Of a DNA stretch of 13,146 nucleotides, positions 5,213 through 12,822 are shown piece by piece. Each line of letters begins with the position of its first letter. Position 1 is the first letter of the stretch. The stretch spans positions 1 through 13,146 of the forward strand of contig JASHOI010000148.1 of the NCBI GenBank assembly GCA_030041195.1, read 5' to 3'. This stretch comes from Streptosporangiaceae bacterium (GTDB lineage: Bacteria; Actinomycetota; Actinomycetes; Streptosporangiales; Streptosporangiaceae). A program made the translations under genes and the position numbers. Under the pieces are notes generated by a model. The model saw only the letters and a program-made list of their open reading frames with translations, did no database searches and was not told the DNA's origin.

Positions 5213-8200
5213 GTGAGCACCGTCATCGTCCGCCGTACCGAGCGGCACGACCCGCCGGAGCTGCCAACTGGCGAAATCCTGCTGCAGTCGCCGCCGGAGA
5301 TCCCGGAGGTCAGCAGCGACGGCTTCCGCCAGACGCTGATGTACCTGCCGATGCTGGTCATGACCGTGGGGATGACCGCCGCGTTCGCCGGGAACAGCTC
5401 GAACAAGATCATGTATGTCGCTGGCGGCGCGATGGTCCTGGGCATGGGCGGCATGGTGGTCGCCCAGATGGGCCGGGGCAGCGGCGACCGGAAGATCAAA
5501 CTGAACGGCCTGCGCCGGGACTACCTGCGCTACCTGGGCCAGGTGCGGCGCAAGGTGCGCACGGTCGCCGCGGCGCAGCGGGAGGCGCTCGAATGGGTCA
5601 GCCCGGCGCCGCGAGCGCTTCCCTCGCTGCTCGTCGACCCGGAGCTGCGGCGGGTCTGGGAACGGCGCCCGTCCGGCGACGACTTCGCCAAGGTGCGCAT
5701 CGGGACCGGGACGCACCGGCTGGCGGTGCGGCTGGTGCCGCCGGACACCAAGCCGGTCGAGGATCTCGACCCGCTGTGCGCGGGCGCGCTCCGGCGTTTC
5801 GTCCGGGCCCACAACAGCGTCCCCGGCCTGCCGGTCGGCATCTCGCTGCGCTCGTTCGCGCGGATCGCGCCCGAAGGCGAGCCCGAGCCGGTCTACGGGA
5901 TGCTCCGGGCGATGATCGCACAACTCGCGATCTTCCACTCGCCCGACGACGTGCGGATCAGCGTGTGCGCCTCGCGGGACCGGATCCAGTGGTGGCAGTG
6001 GATCAAGTGGCTGCCGCACAACATGCACCCCACCGAGATCGACGCGGCGGGCCCGGTCCGGCTGATGGCCCCCGCCCTGCCCCAGCTCGAGGCGCTGATC
6101 GGCGCCGAGCTGGCCGGCCGTCCGCAGTTCACGCCGGGCAGGTCGGCCGCCCTGCCGTTCCACGTGGTGATCCTCGACGGCGGCGAGGGAATCGCGGACT
6201 CCCGGCTCGGCACCGACGGCATCGAGGGTGCCGTGCTCATCGACCTGACCCGGGGTGCGGTGGCCGCGCCCGCGACGTCGTCCGCGCCGGCGCTCCGGCT
6301 GAACGTCACCGCGGGCGGCACGGAAATGATCACTAAGGACCGGACGGGTGCCGAGGTGCGCTCGTCGATCGGCGTCCCCGACTTCATGGCGCTCGCCGAG
6401 GCCGACGCGTTCGCCAGGCAACTCGCCCCGATGCGGCCGGGGCTCGGCGGCCCGGCGGATGACCCGCTGGCCGAGGACACCACGCTGACGGCCCTGCTCG
6501 GCATCCCCAGCCCCTATCAGCTCGATGTCGCCACCATGTGGCGGCCGCGGCCTCCGCGCACCCGGCTGCGGGTGCCAATCGGCAGCGACGCCGCCGGGCA
6601 GCCGGTCGATCTGGACATCAAGGAGTCCGCGCAGGGCGGCATGGGCCCGCACGGCCTGGTCGTGGGCGCGACCGGCTCAGGAAAGTCCGAGCTGCTCCGG
6701 ACGCTTATTTTGGGCCTGGCCGCGACCCATCCCTCGGAAGTGCTCAACTTCGTGCTCGTGGACTTCAAGGGCGGCGCGGCCTTCCTTGGCCTGGAAGGGC
6801 TCAGCCATGTGTCCGCCGTGATCACCAACCTGGCGGACGAGCTGCCATTGGTCGACCGGATGCGCGACGCGCTGAACGGCGAGCTCGTGCGCAGGCAGGA
6901 ACTGCTGCGCGCGGCGGGCAACTATGCCTCGCTGCGCGACTACACCAAGGCCCGCGAGCAGGGAACCGATCTGCCCCCGGTGCCGTCGCTGTTCGTGATC
7001 ATCGACGAGTTCTCCGAGCTGCTCTCGGCCAGGCCGGAGTTCATCGACGTGTTCGTGATGATCGGGCGGACGGGCCGGTCGCTCGGCGTGCACCTGCTGC
7101 TGGCGTCACAGCGTCTCGAGGAAGGCAGGCTGCGCGGCCTGGATACGCAGCTTTCGTACCGGATCGGGCTGCGCACGTTCTCCGCCGCCGAGTCACGGGT
7201 GGTGCTCGGCGTTCCCGACGCCTACGAACTGCCGCCGCAGCCGGGCAACGGTTACCTGAAGACCGGCACGGAGGAGATGACCCGGTTCAAGGCGGCGTAC
7301 GTCTCCGGGCCTGCCACCACCGGGCCGGCTCGCAGGCAGCGCCGCAGGCTGCGGCCGGCGGTCGTGCCCTTCGGCCCGGGCTATATCCGGCCGGAACTGG
7401 CCGAGGACGAGCCGCGGGCACGGCAGGCCGAGGCGGCCGAGAGCGTGCTCGACGTCGTGGTGGCGCAGTTGCACGGGCACGGGTCGGCCGCGCACCAGAT
7501 CTGGCTGCCGCCGCTCGACAGGTCCCCAACGCTGGATCAGCTGCTGCCGCAGCTGTCGATCACGCAGCGCTTCGGCTGCGCGGCCGAGGACCCGGCGATC
7601 CGCGGCAGGCTCCGCGCGGTCACCGGGATCGTGGACCGGCCGTTCGAGCAGCGGCGTGACCCGATGTGGGTGGACCTTTCCGCTGCCGCCGGGCACGCGG
7701 CCGTGGTCGGCGCGCCGCGGACCGGCAAGTCGACGATGCTGCGGACGCTGATCTGTTCGCTGGCGCTGCTGCACACTCCTTACGAGACGCAGTTCTACTG
7801 CCTCGACTTCGGCGGCGGGTCGCTGGGCGGGCTCGCGACGATGCCGCACGTGGGCGGCGTCGCGGCCAGGCTGGACGCCACCCGGGTGCGGCGGACGGTC
7901 GCCGAGGTGCAGAGCGTTCTGATCCGCCGGGAAAAGGAATTCGCCGAGCGCGGCATCGAGTCGATCGCGGCGTATCGCAGGATGCGGGCCAGCGGCGAGA
8001 TCGCCGGGGACGGGTTCGGTGACGTCTTCCTCGTCGTGGACGGCTGGCTCACCCTGCGCCAGGAGTTCGAGGAACTCGAGCAGACGGTCACGGCCATCGC
8101 CGCCAGGGGGCTGGGCTACGGCGTGCACGTGCTGGCCTCGGCCGGCAAGTGGACCGAGTTCCGGCCCGCGGTCCGCGACCTTTTCGGCACCCGGCTGGAG

Positions 8201-9262
8201 CTGCGGCTGGGTGACCCGTACGAATCCGAGATCGACCGGAAGCTGGCCACGAACGTGCCGGAGTCCGCCCCGGGCCGCGGCCTGACCAGGGACGGCCTGC
8301 ACTTCCTGACCGCGCTGCCGCGCATCGACTCCCAGCCGGACCCCGACAGCCTGCCGGACGGCGTGCAGAAGCTGGTGGAGACCGTCGCGGTCGCCTGGCA
8401 GGCGGATCCGGCACCGCCGGTGCGGCTGCTCCCGGACGTGCTGCCGGTGAGCGCGCTGCCCGGCGCCGCCCAGACCGGCACGAAGATCCCGTTCGCGGTG
8501 GACGAGAGCACGCTGACCCCGGTGCTGCTCGACTTCAGCGCCGACGCGCACCTGCTGGTGTTCGGCGACACCGAGTGCGGCAAGTCCAACCTGCTGCGGC
8601 TGATCGCCGAGAGCGTGGTTGACCGGTACACACCGGATCAGGCCCGGCTGATCTTCATCGATTACCGCAGGTCGATGATTGACAGCACGGATTCCGAGCA
8701 CACGATCGGCTATGCCGCGTCCTCGGCCGCAGCGGCCCCGATCATCAACGACGTCCGCGAGGCGATGACGCAGCGGCTGCCGCCCTCCGACCTCACGCCG
8801 CAGCAGCTGCGCACCAGGTCATGGTGGCAGGGCTCGGATCTGTTCCTGGTCATCGACGACTACGACCTCGTGTCGGGTTCCGCCAACCCGCTGCTCGCGC
8901 TCGCCGACCTGGTCCCGCAGGCTCGCGACATCGGGCTGCACCTGATAATCGCCCGGTCGGCGGGCGGTGCCGGGCGGGCCTTGTTCGACCCGATCATCCA
9001 GCGCGTCCGCGAGATGGGCTCACCCGGGATGATCATGTCCGGCAGCAAGGACGAGGGAGCGCTGATCGGCAGCGTCAAGGCGCAGCCACAGCCTGCGGGC
9101 CGCGGCTTCTTCGTCGAGCGGCGGGCCGGAAGCCGGCTCGTCCAGGTGGCGCTGCTCGACGACGGCACGATGACGCCAAGGGGACAGCACCACGCGAATT
9201 CGGCACCCGAAGCCGGTCTCAGCATGCCAGCCGGGCAGGCCGCGCCGACTGGGCACGGCTAG
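5213..9262 (+). CDS. eccC: Type VII secretion ATPase EccC (fused, three ATPase domains)
   Basis: EccC is the FtsK/SpoIIIE-type motor that recognises substrates and drives ESX export. This is the single-chain form, 1349 aa. Two N-terminal membrane helices lie at about residues 41-60 and 65-86, followed by a linker and DUF-like stalk region to about 440. ATPase 1: Walker A G485-ATGSGKS492, Walker B LFVIIDEF with D598-E599, then the conserved IGLRTFSAAESRVVLG region with R654. ATPase 2: Walker A G833-APRTGKS840, Walker B FLVVDGW with D943 but Gly in place of the catalytic Glu. ATPase 3: Walker A G1118-DTECGKS1125, Walker B FLVIDDY with D1215-D1216. The full catalytic pair in domain 1 only, with degenerate domains 2 and 3, matches the family, in which domain 3 binds the EsxB tail. 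The last 25 residues are disordered. The start is GTG at 5213 with AAAGG 9 nt upstream. The gene runs divergently from eccD and its TAG stop overlaps the mycP stop. Confidence 0.98.
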   Translation: MSTVIVRRTERHDPPELPTGEILLQSPPEIPEVSSDGFRQTLMYLPMLVMTVGMTAAFAGNSSNKIMYVAGGAMVLGMGGMVVAQMGRGSGDRKIKLNGLRRDYLRYLGQVRRKVRTVAAAQREALEWVSPAPRALPSLLVDPELRRVWERRPSGDDFAKVRIGTGTHRLAVRLVPPDTKPVEDLDPLCAGALRRFVRAHNSVPGLPVGISLRSFARIAPEGEPEPVYGMLRAMIAQLAIFHSPDDVRISVCASRDRIQWWQWIKWLPHNMHPTEIDAAGPVRLMAPALPQLEALIGAELAGRPQFTPGRSAALPFHVVILDGGEGIADSRLGTDGIEGAVLIDLTRGAVAAPATSSAPALRLNVTAGGTEMITKDRTGAEVRSSIGVPDFMALAEADAFARQLAPMRPGLGGPADDPLAEDTTLTALLGIPSPYQLDVATMWRPRPPRTRLRVPIGSDAAGQPVDLDIKESAQGGMGPHGLVVGATGSGKSELLRTLILGLAATHPSEVLNFVLVDFKGGAAFLGLEGLSHVSAVITNLADELPLVDRMRDALNGELVRRQELLRAAGNYASLRDYTKAREQGTDLPPVPSLFVIIDEFSELLSARPEFIDVFVMIGRTGRSLGVHLLLASQRLEEGRLRGLDTQLSYRIGLRTFSAAESRVVLGVPDAYELPPQPGNGYLKTGTEEMTRFKAAYVSGPATTGPARRQRRRLRPAVVPFGPGYIRPELAEDEPRARQAEAAESVLDVVVAQLHGHGSAAHQIWLPPLDRSPTLDQLLPQLSITQRFGCAAEDPAIRGRLRAVTGIVDRPFEQRRDPMWVDLSAAAGHAAVVGAPRTGKSTMLRTLICSLALLHTPYETQFYCLDFGGGSLGGLATMPHVGGVAARLDATRVRRTVAEVQSVLIRREKEFAERGIESIAAYRRMRASGEIAGDGFGDVFLVVDGWLTLRQEFEELEQTVTAIAARGLGYGVHVLASAGKWTEFRPAVRDLFGTRLELRLGDPYESEIDRKLATNVPESAPGRGLTRDGLHFLTALPRIDSQPDPDSLPDGVQKLVETVAVAWQADPAPPVRLLPDVLPVSALPGAAQTGTKIPFAVDESTLTPVLLDFSADAHLLVFGDTECGKSNLLRLIAESVVDRYTPDQARLIFIDYRRSMIDSTDSEHTIGYAASSAAAAPIINDVREAMTQRLPPSDLTPQQLRTRSWWQGSDLFLVIDDYDLVSGSANPLLALADLVPQARDIGLHLIIARSAGGAGRALFDPIIQRVREMGSPGMIMSGSKDEGALIGSVKAQPQPAGRGFFVERRAGSRLVQVALLDDGTMTPRGQHHANSAPEAGLSMPAGQAAPTGHG

Positions 9263-10575
9263 GGGGGACCGGCCCGCCAGCGCCGACGCCGGCCCTCCCT
9301 GATCACCACAGTGCCGAGGGCAACCAGGGCAGCCAGGGTGAGCGTGACCGCGGCAACCTCCAGCGCGATCCTCCGCACGGACAGGTCCGGCGGCGTGGCC
9401 TGATCCACCGGCACGGGCTGTGGCCTGGGCGTTGGCGACGGGCTCCGGGCGGCAGCGGACGGAAGTATGGCGGTGACCGCCTGAACCGGGTTGACCAGGC
9501 CGAACCCGGTCCCGGGCCCGGCGTTGCCGTTCGCCGTCAGCTCGATGCGCCGCACCACAGCGGCGACGCTCAGGTGCGGGTAGCGTGCGCGCACCAGCGC
9601 CGCGACCCCGGACACGAACGCGGTTGCGTAGCTCGTCCCGCTCAGGTCGTTGACCTGGAACCCGGATCCCGGGTAAGCGCTGGTGACGTCCACGCCCGGC
9701 GCGGTAACCGCCACGTTCGAGCGCTGATTGGAGAACGACCCGAGCGCCCCGTCGCTGTCTACAGCGCCCACCGACAGCACACCGGGGTAGCTCGCCGGGT
9801 AGCACCGGCCGGAGCAGTTCTCCTCCGCCTCGTCGTTGCCTCCCGAGGCCACGACGACCGAGCCCTGCCTGATCGCGAACGCCACCGCGGAGGCCAGCTC
9901 GGGAACGTTGCTGCCCGTTGTTACCGAGACGTTGATGACCCCGGCCTTCAGCAGGGCCGCGTCGCGGATGCCCTGTGCCAGCGTCGCGGCGCTGCCGCTG
10001 TCCTGATCGTTCACCTTTATCGAGAGGATCCTGGCGTCCGGCGCCACGCCCTCGAACGGGTTGCCCCGGGCCTGCTGGTCGCTGCCCGCGATGATGGCCG
10101 CGATCGCGGTGCCGTGACCGACGCAGTCCGCCAGGCCGGTGCCGGTGAGGTCCATGGCGTTGACCCGGCCCGCGAGCTGGGACGTGTAGTCCACGCCGCT
10201 GTCCACCACGGCCACGGTGACGCCCTGTCCCTCGGTCATCGGCCAGACGCTGCTGAAGTCCAGAGCCTGTTGCGCCCAGGGCACCCCGGTCACGCGAGCG
10301 CTCACGCTCTGGCTGGATCCCGGGCAGTTCGAGGTCGGCAGGGGCTCGGTCGGCGTCGTGGTGGGCACCGTCGGCGCGGCAGGGGTCGTCTTCTTCGGCG
10401 CCGGCTTGGTTGTCGGCTTGCTCGACGGCTTCGGTGACGCCTTGGCCGCAGCCGGGGCATTCGCTGCCGCGGCCGACCGGGCCACGGCCGCAGCCGACCG
10501 CGCCGCGGCCGCCGCCGGCACCTGCGTCGCCACGACGAGCGCGAGCGCAGCGATCGCGACAGCGAGCCGCCTCAT
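9259..10575 (-). CDS. mycP: Mycosin, subtilisin-like serine protease MycP
   Basis: MycP is a membrane-anchored subtilase required for a stable ESX complex and for processing some substrates outside the membrane. Read from ATG at 10575 it has 438 aa. Residues 1-25 are a signal peptide (MRR, hydrophobic core, AAA site), and residues 26-83 an Ala-, then Pro/Lys/Thr-rich linker. The S8 protease domain has D125 (AVVDSGVDY), H154 (CVGHGTA), N247 and nucleophile S315 (SGTSYATAF). A Pro-rich hinge (375-396), one membrane helix (about 403-424) and an Arg-rich cytoplasmic tail follow. Cysteines C84/C151 and C254/C258 are placed for two disulfides, the first like that described in mycobacterial mycosins. 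GGAGG lies 8 nt upstream of the chosen ATG; an ATG at 10623 would put 16 residues before the signal peptide. The gene converges on eccC with a 4-bp stop overlap, so it is transcribed apart from the rest of the locus. Confidence 0.96.
   Translation of the reverse strand: MRRLAVAIAALALVVATQVPAAAAARSAAAVARSAAAANAPAAAKASPKPSSKPTTKPAPKKTTPAAPTVPTTTPTEPLPTSNCPGSSQSVSARVTGVPWAQQALDFSSVWPMTEGQGVTVAVVDSGVDYTSQLAGRVNAMDLTGTGLADCVGHGTAIAAIIAGSDQQARGNPFEGVAPDARILSIKVNDQDSGSAATLAQGIRDAALLKAGVINVSVTTGSNVPELASAVAFAIRQGSVVVASGGNDEAEENCSGRCYPASYPGVLSVGAVDSDGALGSFSNQRSNVAVTAPGVDVTSAYPGSGFQVNDLSGTSYATAFVSGVAALVRARYPHLSVAAVVRRIELTANGNAGPGTGFGLVNPVQAVTAILPSAAARSPSPTPRPQPVPVDQATPPDLSVRRIALEVAAVTLTLAALVALGTVVIREGRRRRWRAGPP
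9261..9300 (+). terminator. Long stem-loop at the eccC stop, inside the mycP 3' coding end
   Basis: AGGGGGGACCGGC (9261-9273, beginning in the TAG stop) pairs with GCCGGCCCTCCCT (9288-9300) over 13 positions with one G-T and one A-C mismatch, around a 14-nt loop. It would form a very stable hairpin ending the eccC transcript. No T-run follows. Because it codes the mycP C-terminal tail on the other strand, the structure and the protein tail share the same bases. Confidence 0.5.
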
Positions 10576-10707
10576 CCGCGGTGCCTCCGTGAGCAGACCG
10601 ATCCCTGGAACCAGGAAACGCACTTAGGCTACGTAATGGCCGCGCCAAACCGCAGCCATCCTGAGTCATATGACATCGGTCGTTTTCGTGCAAATGGGCG
10701 TCCGGCG
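10576..10707. promoter_or_regulatory. Divergent region between mycP and the prepilin peptidase
   Basis: These 132 bp carry the mycP ribosome binding site, a CCTGG-AA-CCAGG inverted repeat (10604-10615), a TACGTA palindrome (10630-10635) and a perfect 10-bp palindrome GTCATATGAC (10665-10674). The base composition is visibly lower in GC than the flanking genes, as expected of promoter DNA. No -35/-10 pair is convincing in either direction; TAGGCT at 10625-10630 is only a -10-like match on the plus strand. Confidence 0.45.
10665..10674. promoter_or_regulatory. Perfect palindrome GTCATATGAC, possible operator
   Basis: The 10-bp sequence equals its own reverse complement and lies 34 bp before the chosen start of the prepilin peptidase and 90 bp upstream of mycP. 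It could bind a dimeric regulator of either gene. It may also be chance, since palindromes of this length occur at low frequency. Confidence 0.3.
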
Positions 10708-11496
10708 ATGAGCTGGCCGTGGGTCGCGATCCTCGCCGTGGCCGGCCTGGTGATCGGCTGGTGCCTGCGTTACGTCGTCTTCCGTTTCGCGGTGCCCGAT
10801 GGCGAGCCGCCGCGCACCGACTGCCCGGCGTGCGGAAGCCCGATCGTCTCGGCTCGCGCGGTGCCCGCCCGGGCCCGGTCAGGCGACGTCTCCGGCCCGG
10901 CTCTACTGGCCAGGTCCGCGTCGGGCCGCTGCCCGACGTGCCGGGCACGGACCGGTCCGCCGCCGCTGGCACTCGAGCTGACCACCGCCGTCCTGCTCGG
11001 GGCGCTCGCCGCCCGGATCCACCCGGGACTCGTGCTCGCGGCGGCGTGCTGGCTGGCCGTCTGCGCCGTGGCGCTCGCCTGGATCGACGCCATCGTCCAG
11101 CGGCTCCCCGACGTGCTCACCGGGCCGGCCTACGCCGGAACCGCTGGCCTGCTGCTGGCGGCCGCGGCGACGGGCGGGCACTGGCACGCCATGCTCCGCG
11201 CGGTGCTCGGCGGGCTGGCCCTCGCCGCCGGGTACCTGGCCCTCGCCGTGGTCAGCCGGTCCGCGATCGGCCTCGGCGACGCCAAGCTCGCCGCCAGCCT
11301 GGGCACGATGCTGGCCTGGCCCGGCTGGCCGGTCCTCGTCGCCGGAACCTTCGCCGGGTTCCTGCTCGCCGCCGGGTACGGGCTCGGCCTGCTGCTGTTC
11401 CGCCGCGGCTCCTGGCGGCAGCGCATCCCGTTCGGCCCGTTCATGATCGCCGGGGCGTTCCTCGCGCTGCTGGCCGCAGGAGCAGCGGGTTCCTGA
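10708..11496 (+). CDS. Prepilin peptidase, A24 family aspartic endopeptidase
   Basis: This is an integral-membrane aspartic protease that cleaves the leader of type IV prepilin-like proteins at the inner face of the membrane. Read from ATG at 10708 it has 262 aa. A first membrane helix occupies residues 3-22. A cytoplasmic loop carries two CxxC pairs (C39/C42 and C75/C78), the zinc-binding tetrad of the family, separated by an Ala/Arg-rich 32-residue insert. About six further helices follow. The catalytic aspartates are D127 in WIDAIVQRLPD and D191 in GLGDAK. An earlier in-frame ATG at 10636 is rejected because codons 10636-10707 lose the GC third-position bias and overlap a palindrome. The ribosome binding site at 10708 is weak. 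The gene runs divergently from mycP and converges on murB. No pilin or type II secretion gene is visible, so its substrate is unknown; a link to the ESX locus is unproven. Confidence 0.93.
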   Translation: MSWPWVAILAVAGLVIGWCLRYVVFRFAVPDGEPPRTDCPACGSPIVSARAVPARARSGDVSGPALLARSASGRCPTCRARTGPPPLALELTTAVLLGALAARIHPGLVLAAACWLAVCAVALAWIDAIVQRLPDVLTGPAYAGTAGLLLAAAATGGHWHAMLRAVLGGLALAAGYLALAVVSRSAIGLGDAKLAASLGTMLAWPGWPVLVAGTFAGFLLAAGYGLGLLLFRRGSWRQRIPFGPFMIAGAFLALLAAGAAGS

Positions 11497-11500
11497 CGGC

Positions 11501-11526
11501 GAGCGGCGGTCGTGCGCGCTCCGCTC
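11501..11526. terminator. Small inverted repeat between convergent genes
   Basis: GAGCGG (11501-11506) and CCGCTC (11521-11526) are exact reverse complements over a 14-nt loop, in the 28-bp gap between the prepilin peptidase stop and the murB stop. The position suits a two-way terminator, but the stem is short and has no T-run. Confidence 0.3.
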
Positions 11527-12658
11527 AGAGTTCGGCGCCGACCAGGACCGGCTCGTTGACCAGATCAACCCCGAAGGCCTGCCGCACGCCGTTCCTGATC
11601 TCCCGCGCCAGCCCGACCAGGCTGGCGCTGCTCGCGTCGCCCGGGTTGGTCAGCGCCAGCGTGTGCTTGGACGAGATGCGGGCGCCGCCGTCACCCCGGT
11701 ATCCCTTGCCGAAGCCAGCCTGCTCGATCAGCCATGCGGCCGGGACCTTGACCTGCCCGTCCCCGGCGGGGAAGTGCGGGACGCTGACCTCCCCCGCGGT
11801 TCTGCCCGTCCTGGCCGCCGCCCTGCGCTGCACCTCGGCGAACTGGCCGTGGTCCAGAACCGGGTTGGTGAAGAACGAGCCGGCGCTGCGCGTGTCCGGA
11901 TCCGCGGGATCCAGCACCATCCCCTTGCCGCGGCGCAACCCGAGCACGGCCGAGCGGACCTCGGAGAGCGGCGCCCGCCCGGCTTCGCCGATACCGAGCA
12001 CCCGGGCCAGATCGCCGTAGCGGACCGGCGCCGACAGCGGGTCTTTGCCGAGCCGGAACGTCACGCCGAGCACCACGAATCGCCCGGTCGCGGCCGCCGG
12101 GTCCAGCACGGCACGGTCCCGCCCCGGGCCTGCGCTGCGCTTGAACGCGCTGGTCCGGTACCCGAAGCCGCACTCGGCGTTCGCCAGCGTGACGACCGTG
12201 TCGCGCAGCCGGTCGTAGGCCTGCACCGCGACGACCGTCTCGGAGACCTCCTGGCCGTAAGCGCCCACGTTCTGGATCGGCGTGGCACCGGCCAGGCCGG
12301 GGATCCCGGAGAGACACTCGATCCCGGACAGCCCCTCGGCCACGCACCGCTCGGTCAGCGAGTCCCAGTCCTCGCCGGCAGCCACCGTCACGGTCACGGT
12401 CACGCCGTCTTGGTCGGGCACGATCTTGACCCCGCTGGTGGCGACGTGCACCACGGTGCCGGGAAAGCCCTCGTCGGCCACGACGAGGTTGCTGCCGCCG
12501 CCGAGGACGAGCACCGGCTCGCCGACGGCATCCGCGTCCCGCACCTCGGCGATGACCTGGTCATCGGTGCTCGCGTCGACAAAGCGCACGGCCGGGCCGC
12601 CGACGCCGAGCGTGGTGTACCCGGCGAGCATCACCTGCTCACGCACCGTTAGTGCCAT
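11525..12658 (-). CDS. murB: UDP-N-acetylenolpyruvoylglucosamine reductase MurB
   Basis: MurB is a cytoplasmic flavoenzyme that reduces UDP-GlcNAc-enolpyruvate with NADPH to UDP-MurNAc, the second committed step of peptidoglycan precursor synthesis. Length is 377 aa, normal for actinobacterial type I MurB. The FAD-binding domain shows TTLGVGGPA (15-23), VLGGGSN (51-57) and the IPGLAGATPIQNVGAYGQE segment (119-137). Catalytic positions are visible by comparison with the E. coli enzyme: Arg in YRTSAF (R168), the proton-donor Ser in SAGSFFTNP (S261) and Glu in NEPVLVG (E369). ATG at 12658 has AGGAG eight nt upstream. A promoter candidate with TAGGCT lies about 50 nt upstream, so it has its own transcript although the dehydratase gene lies upstream on the same strand. 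It is a housekeeping gene, not part of the secretion machine. Confidence 0.98.
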   Translation of the reverse strand: MALTVREQVMLAGYTTLGVGGPAVRFVDASTDDQVIAEVRDADAVGEPVLVLGGGSNLVVADEGFPGTVVHVATSGVKIVPDQDGVTVTVTVAAGEDWDSLTERCVAEGLSGIECLSGIPGLAGATPIQNVGAYGQEVSETVVAVQAYDRLRDTVVTLANAECGFGYRTSAFKRSAGPGRDRAVLDPAAATGRFVVLGVTFRLGKDPLSAPVRYGDLARVLGIGEAGRAPLSEVRSAVLGLRRGKGMVLDPADPDTRSAGSFFTNPVLDHGQFAEVQRRAAARTGRTAGEVSVPHFPAGDGQVKVPAAWLIEQAGFGKGYRGDGGARISSKHTLALTNPGDASSASLVGLAREIRNGVRQAFGVDLVNEPVLVGAEL

Positions 12659-12701
12659 GCCTCCCTCTCCTGGTCGGTCCCTGCACCGGCAGGCCGGTCC
12701 G

Positions 12702-12725
12702 GGGCACGAGCCTACGGACGTGCCC
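12702..12725. promoter_or_regulatory. Inverted repeat enclosing the murB -10 element
   Basis: GGGCACG (12702-12708) and CGTGCCC (12719-12725) are exact reverse complements with a 10-bp spacer, and the candidate -10 TAGGCT lies within that spacer. A repressor bound here would cover the promoter. A second small repeat, ACCGG/CCGGT (12685-12698), lies in the leader just upstream of the ribosome binding site. Confidence 0.45.
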
Positions 12726-12737
12726 GCAGGTCAACAA
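12709..12737 (-). promoter_or_regulatory. Candidate murB promoter
   Basis: On the minus strand TAGGCT (12714-12709) fits the actinobacterial TAnnnT -10 pattern. TTGTTG (12737-12732) lies 17 bp upstream as a partial -35; the better-looking TTGACC overlapping it (12734-12729) would leave a spacer of only 14 bp. Transcription would start near 12702, leaving a leader of about 45 nt. Confidence 0.5.
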
Positions 12738-12822
12738 CACCGGGCTCGTGTACCGCCGGCAAGACAGGCGCGAGCGCGGGCCGCCGGCTTGGCCGGTGGG
12801 CGGGGCGGCGCAACAGTGTGAG

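Noticed and set aside
6700..6712. Short AT-rich run of rare codons after the first Walker A of EccC
   Set aside because: It still codes the expected hydrophobic helix; a few synonymous low-GC codons are not evidence of transfer or of a hidden site.
5006..8701. Very long open frames on the minus strand opposite eccC
   Set aside because: Their products are Arg/Pro/His-rich without domains or ribosome binding sites, as expected opposite a high-GC gene; eccC itself has full domain evidence.
10576..10623. 16-residue N-terminal extension of MycP from ATG at 10623
   Set aside because: It would place extra residues before a clear signal peptide, and GGAGG is positioned for the ATG at 10575.
10636..10707. 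24-residue N-terminal extension of the prepilin peptidase
   Set aside because: The third-position GC bias vanishes here, the stretch contains a perfect palindrome, and the family normally begins just before the first membrane helix.
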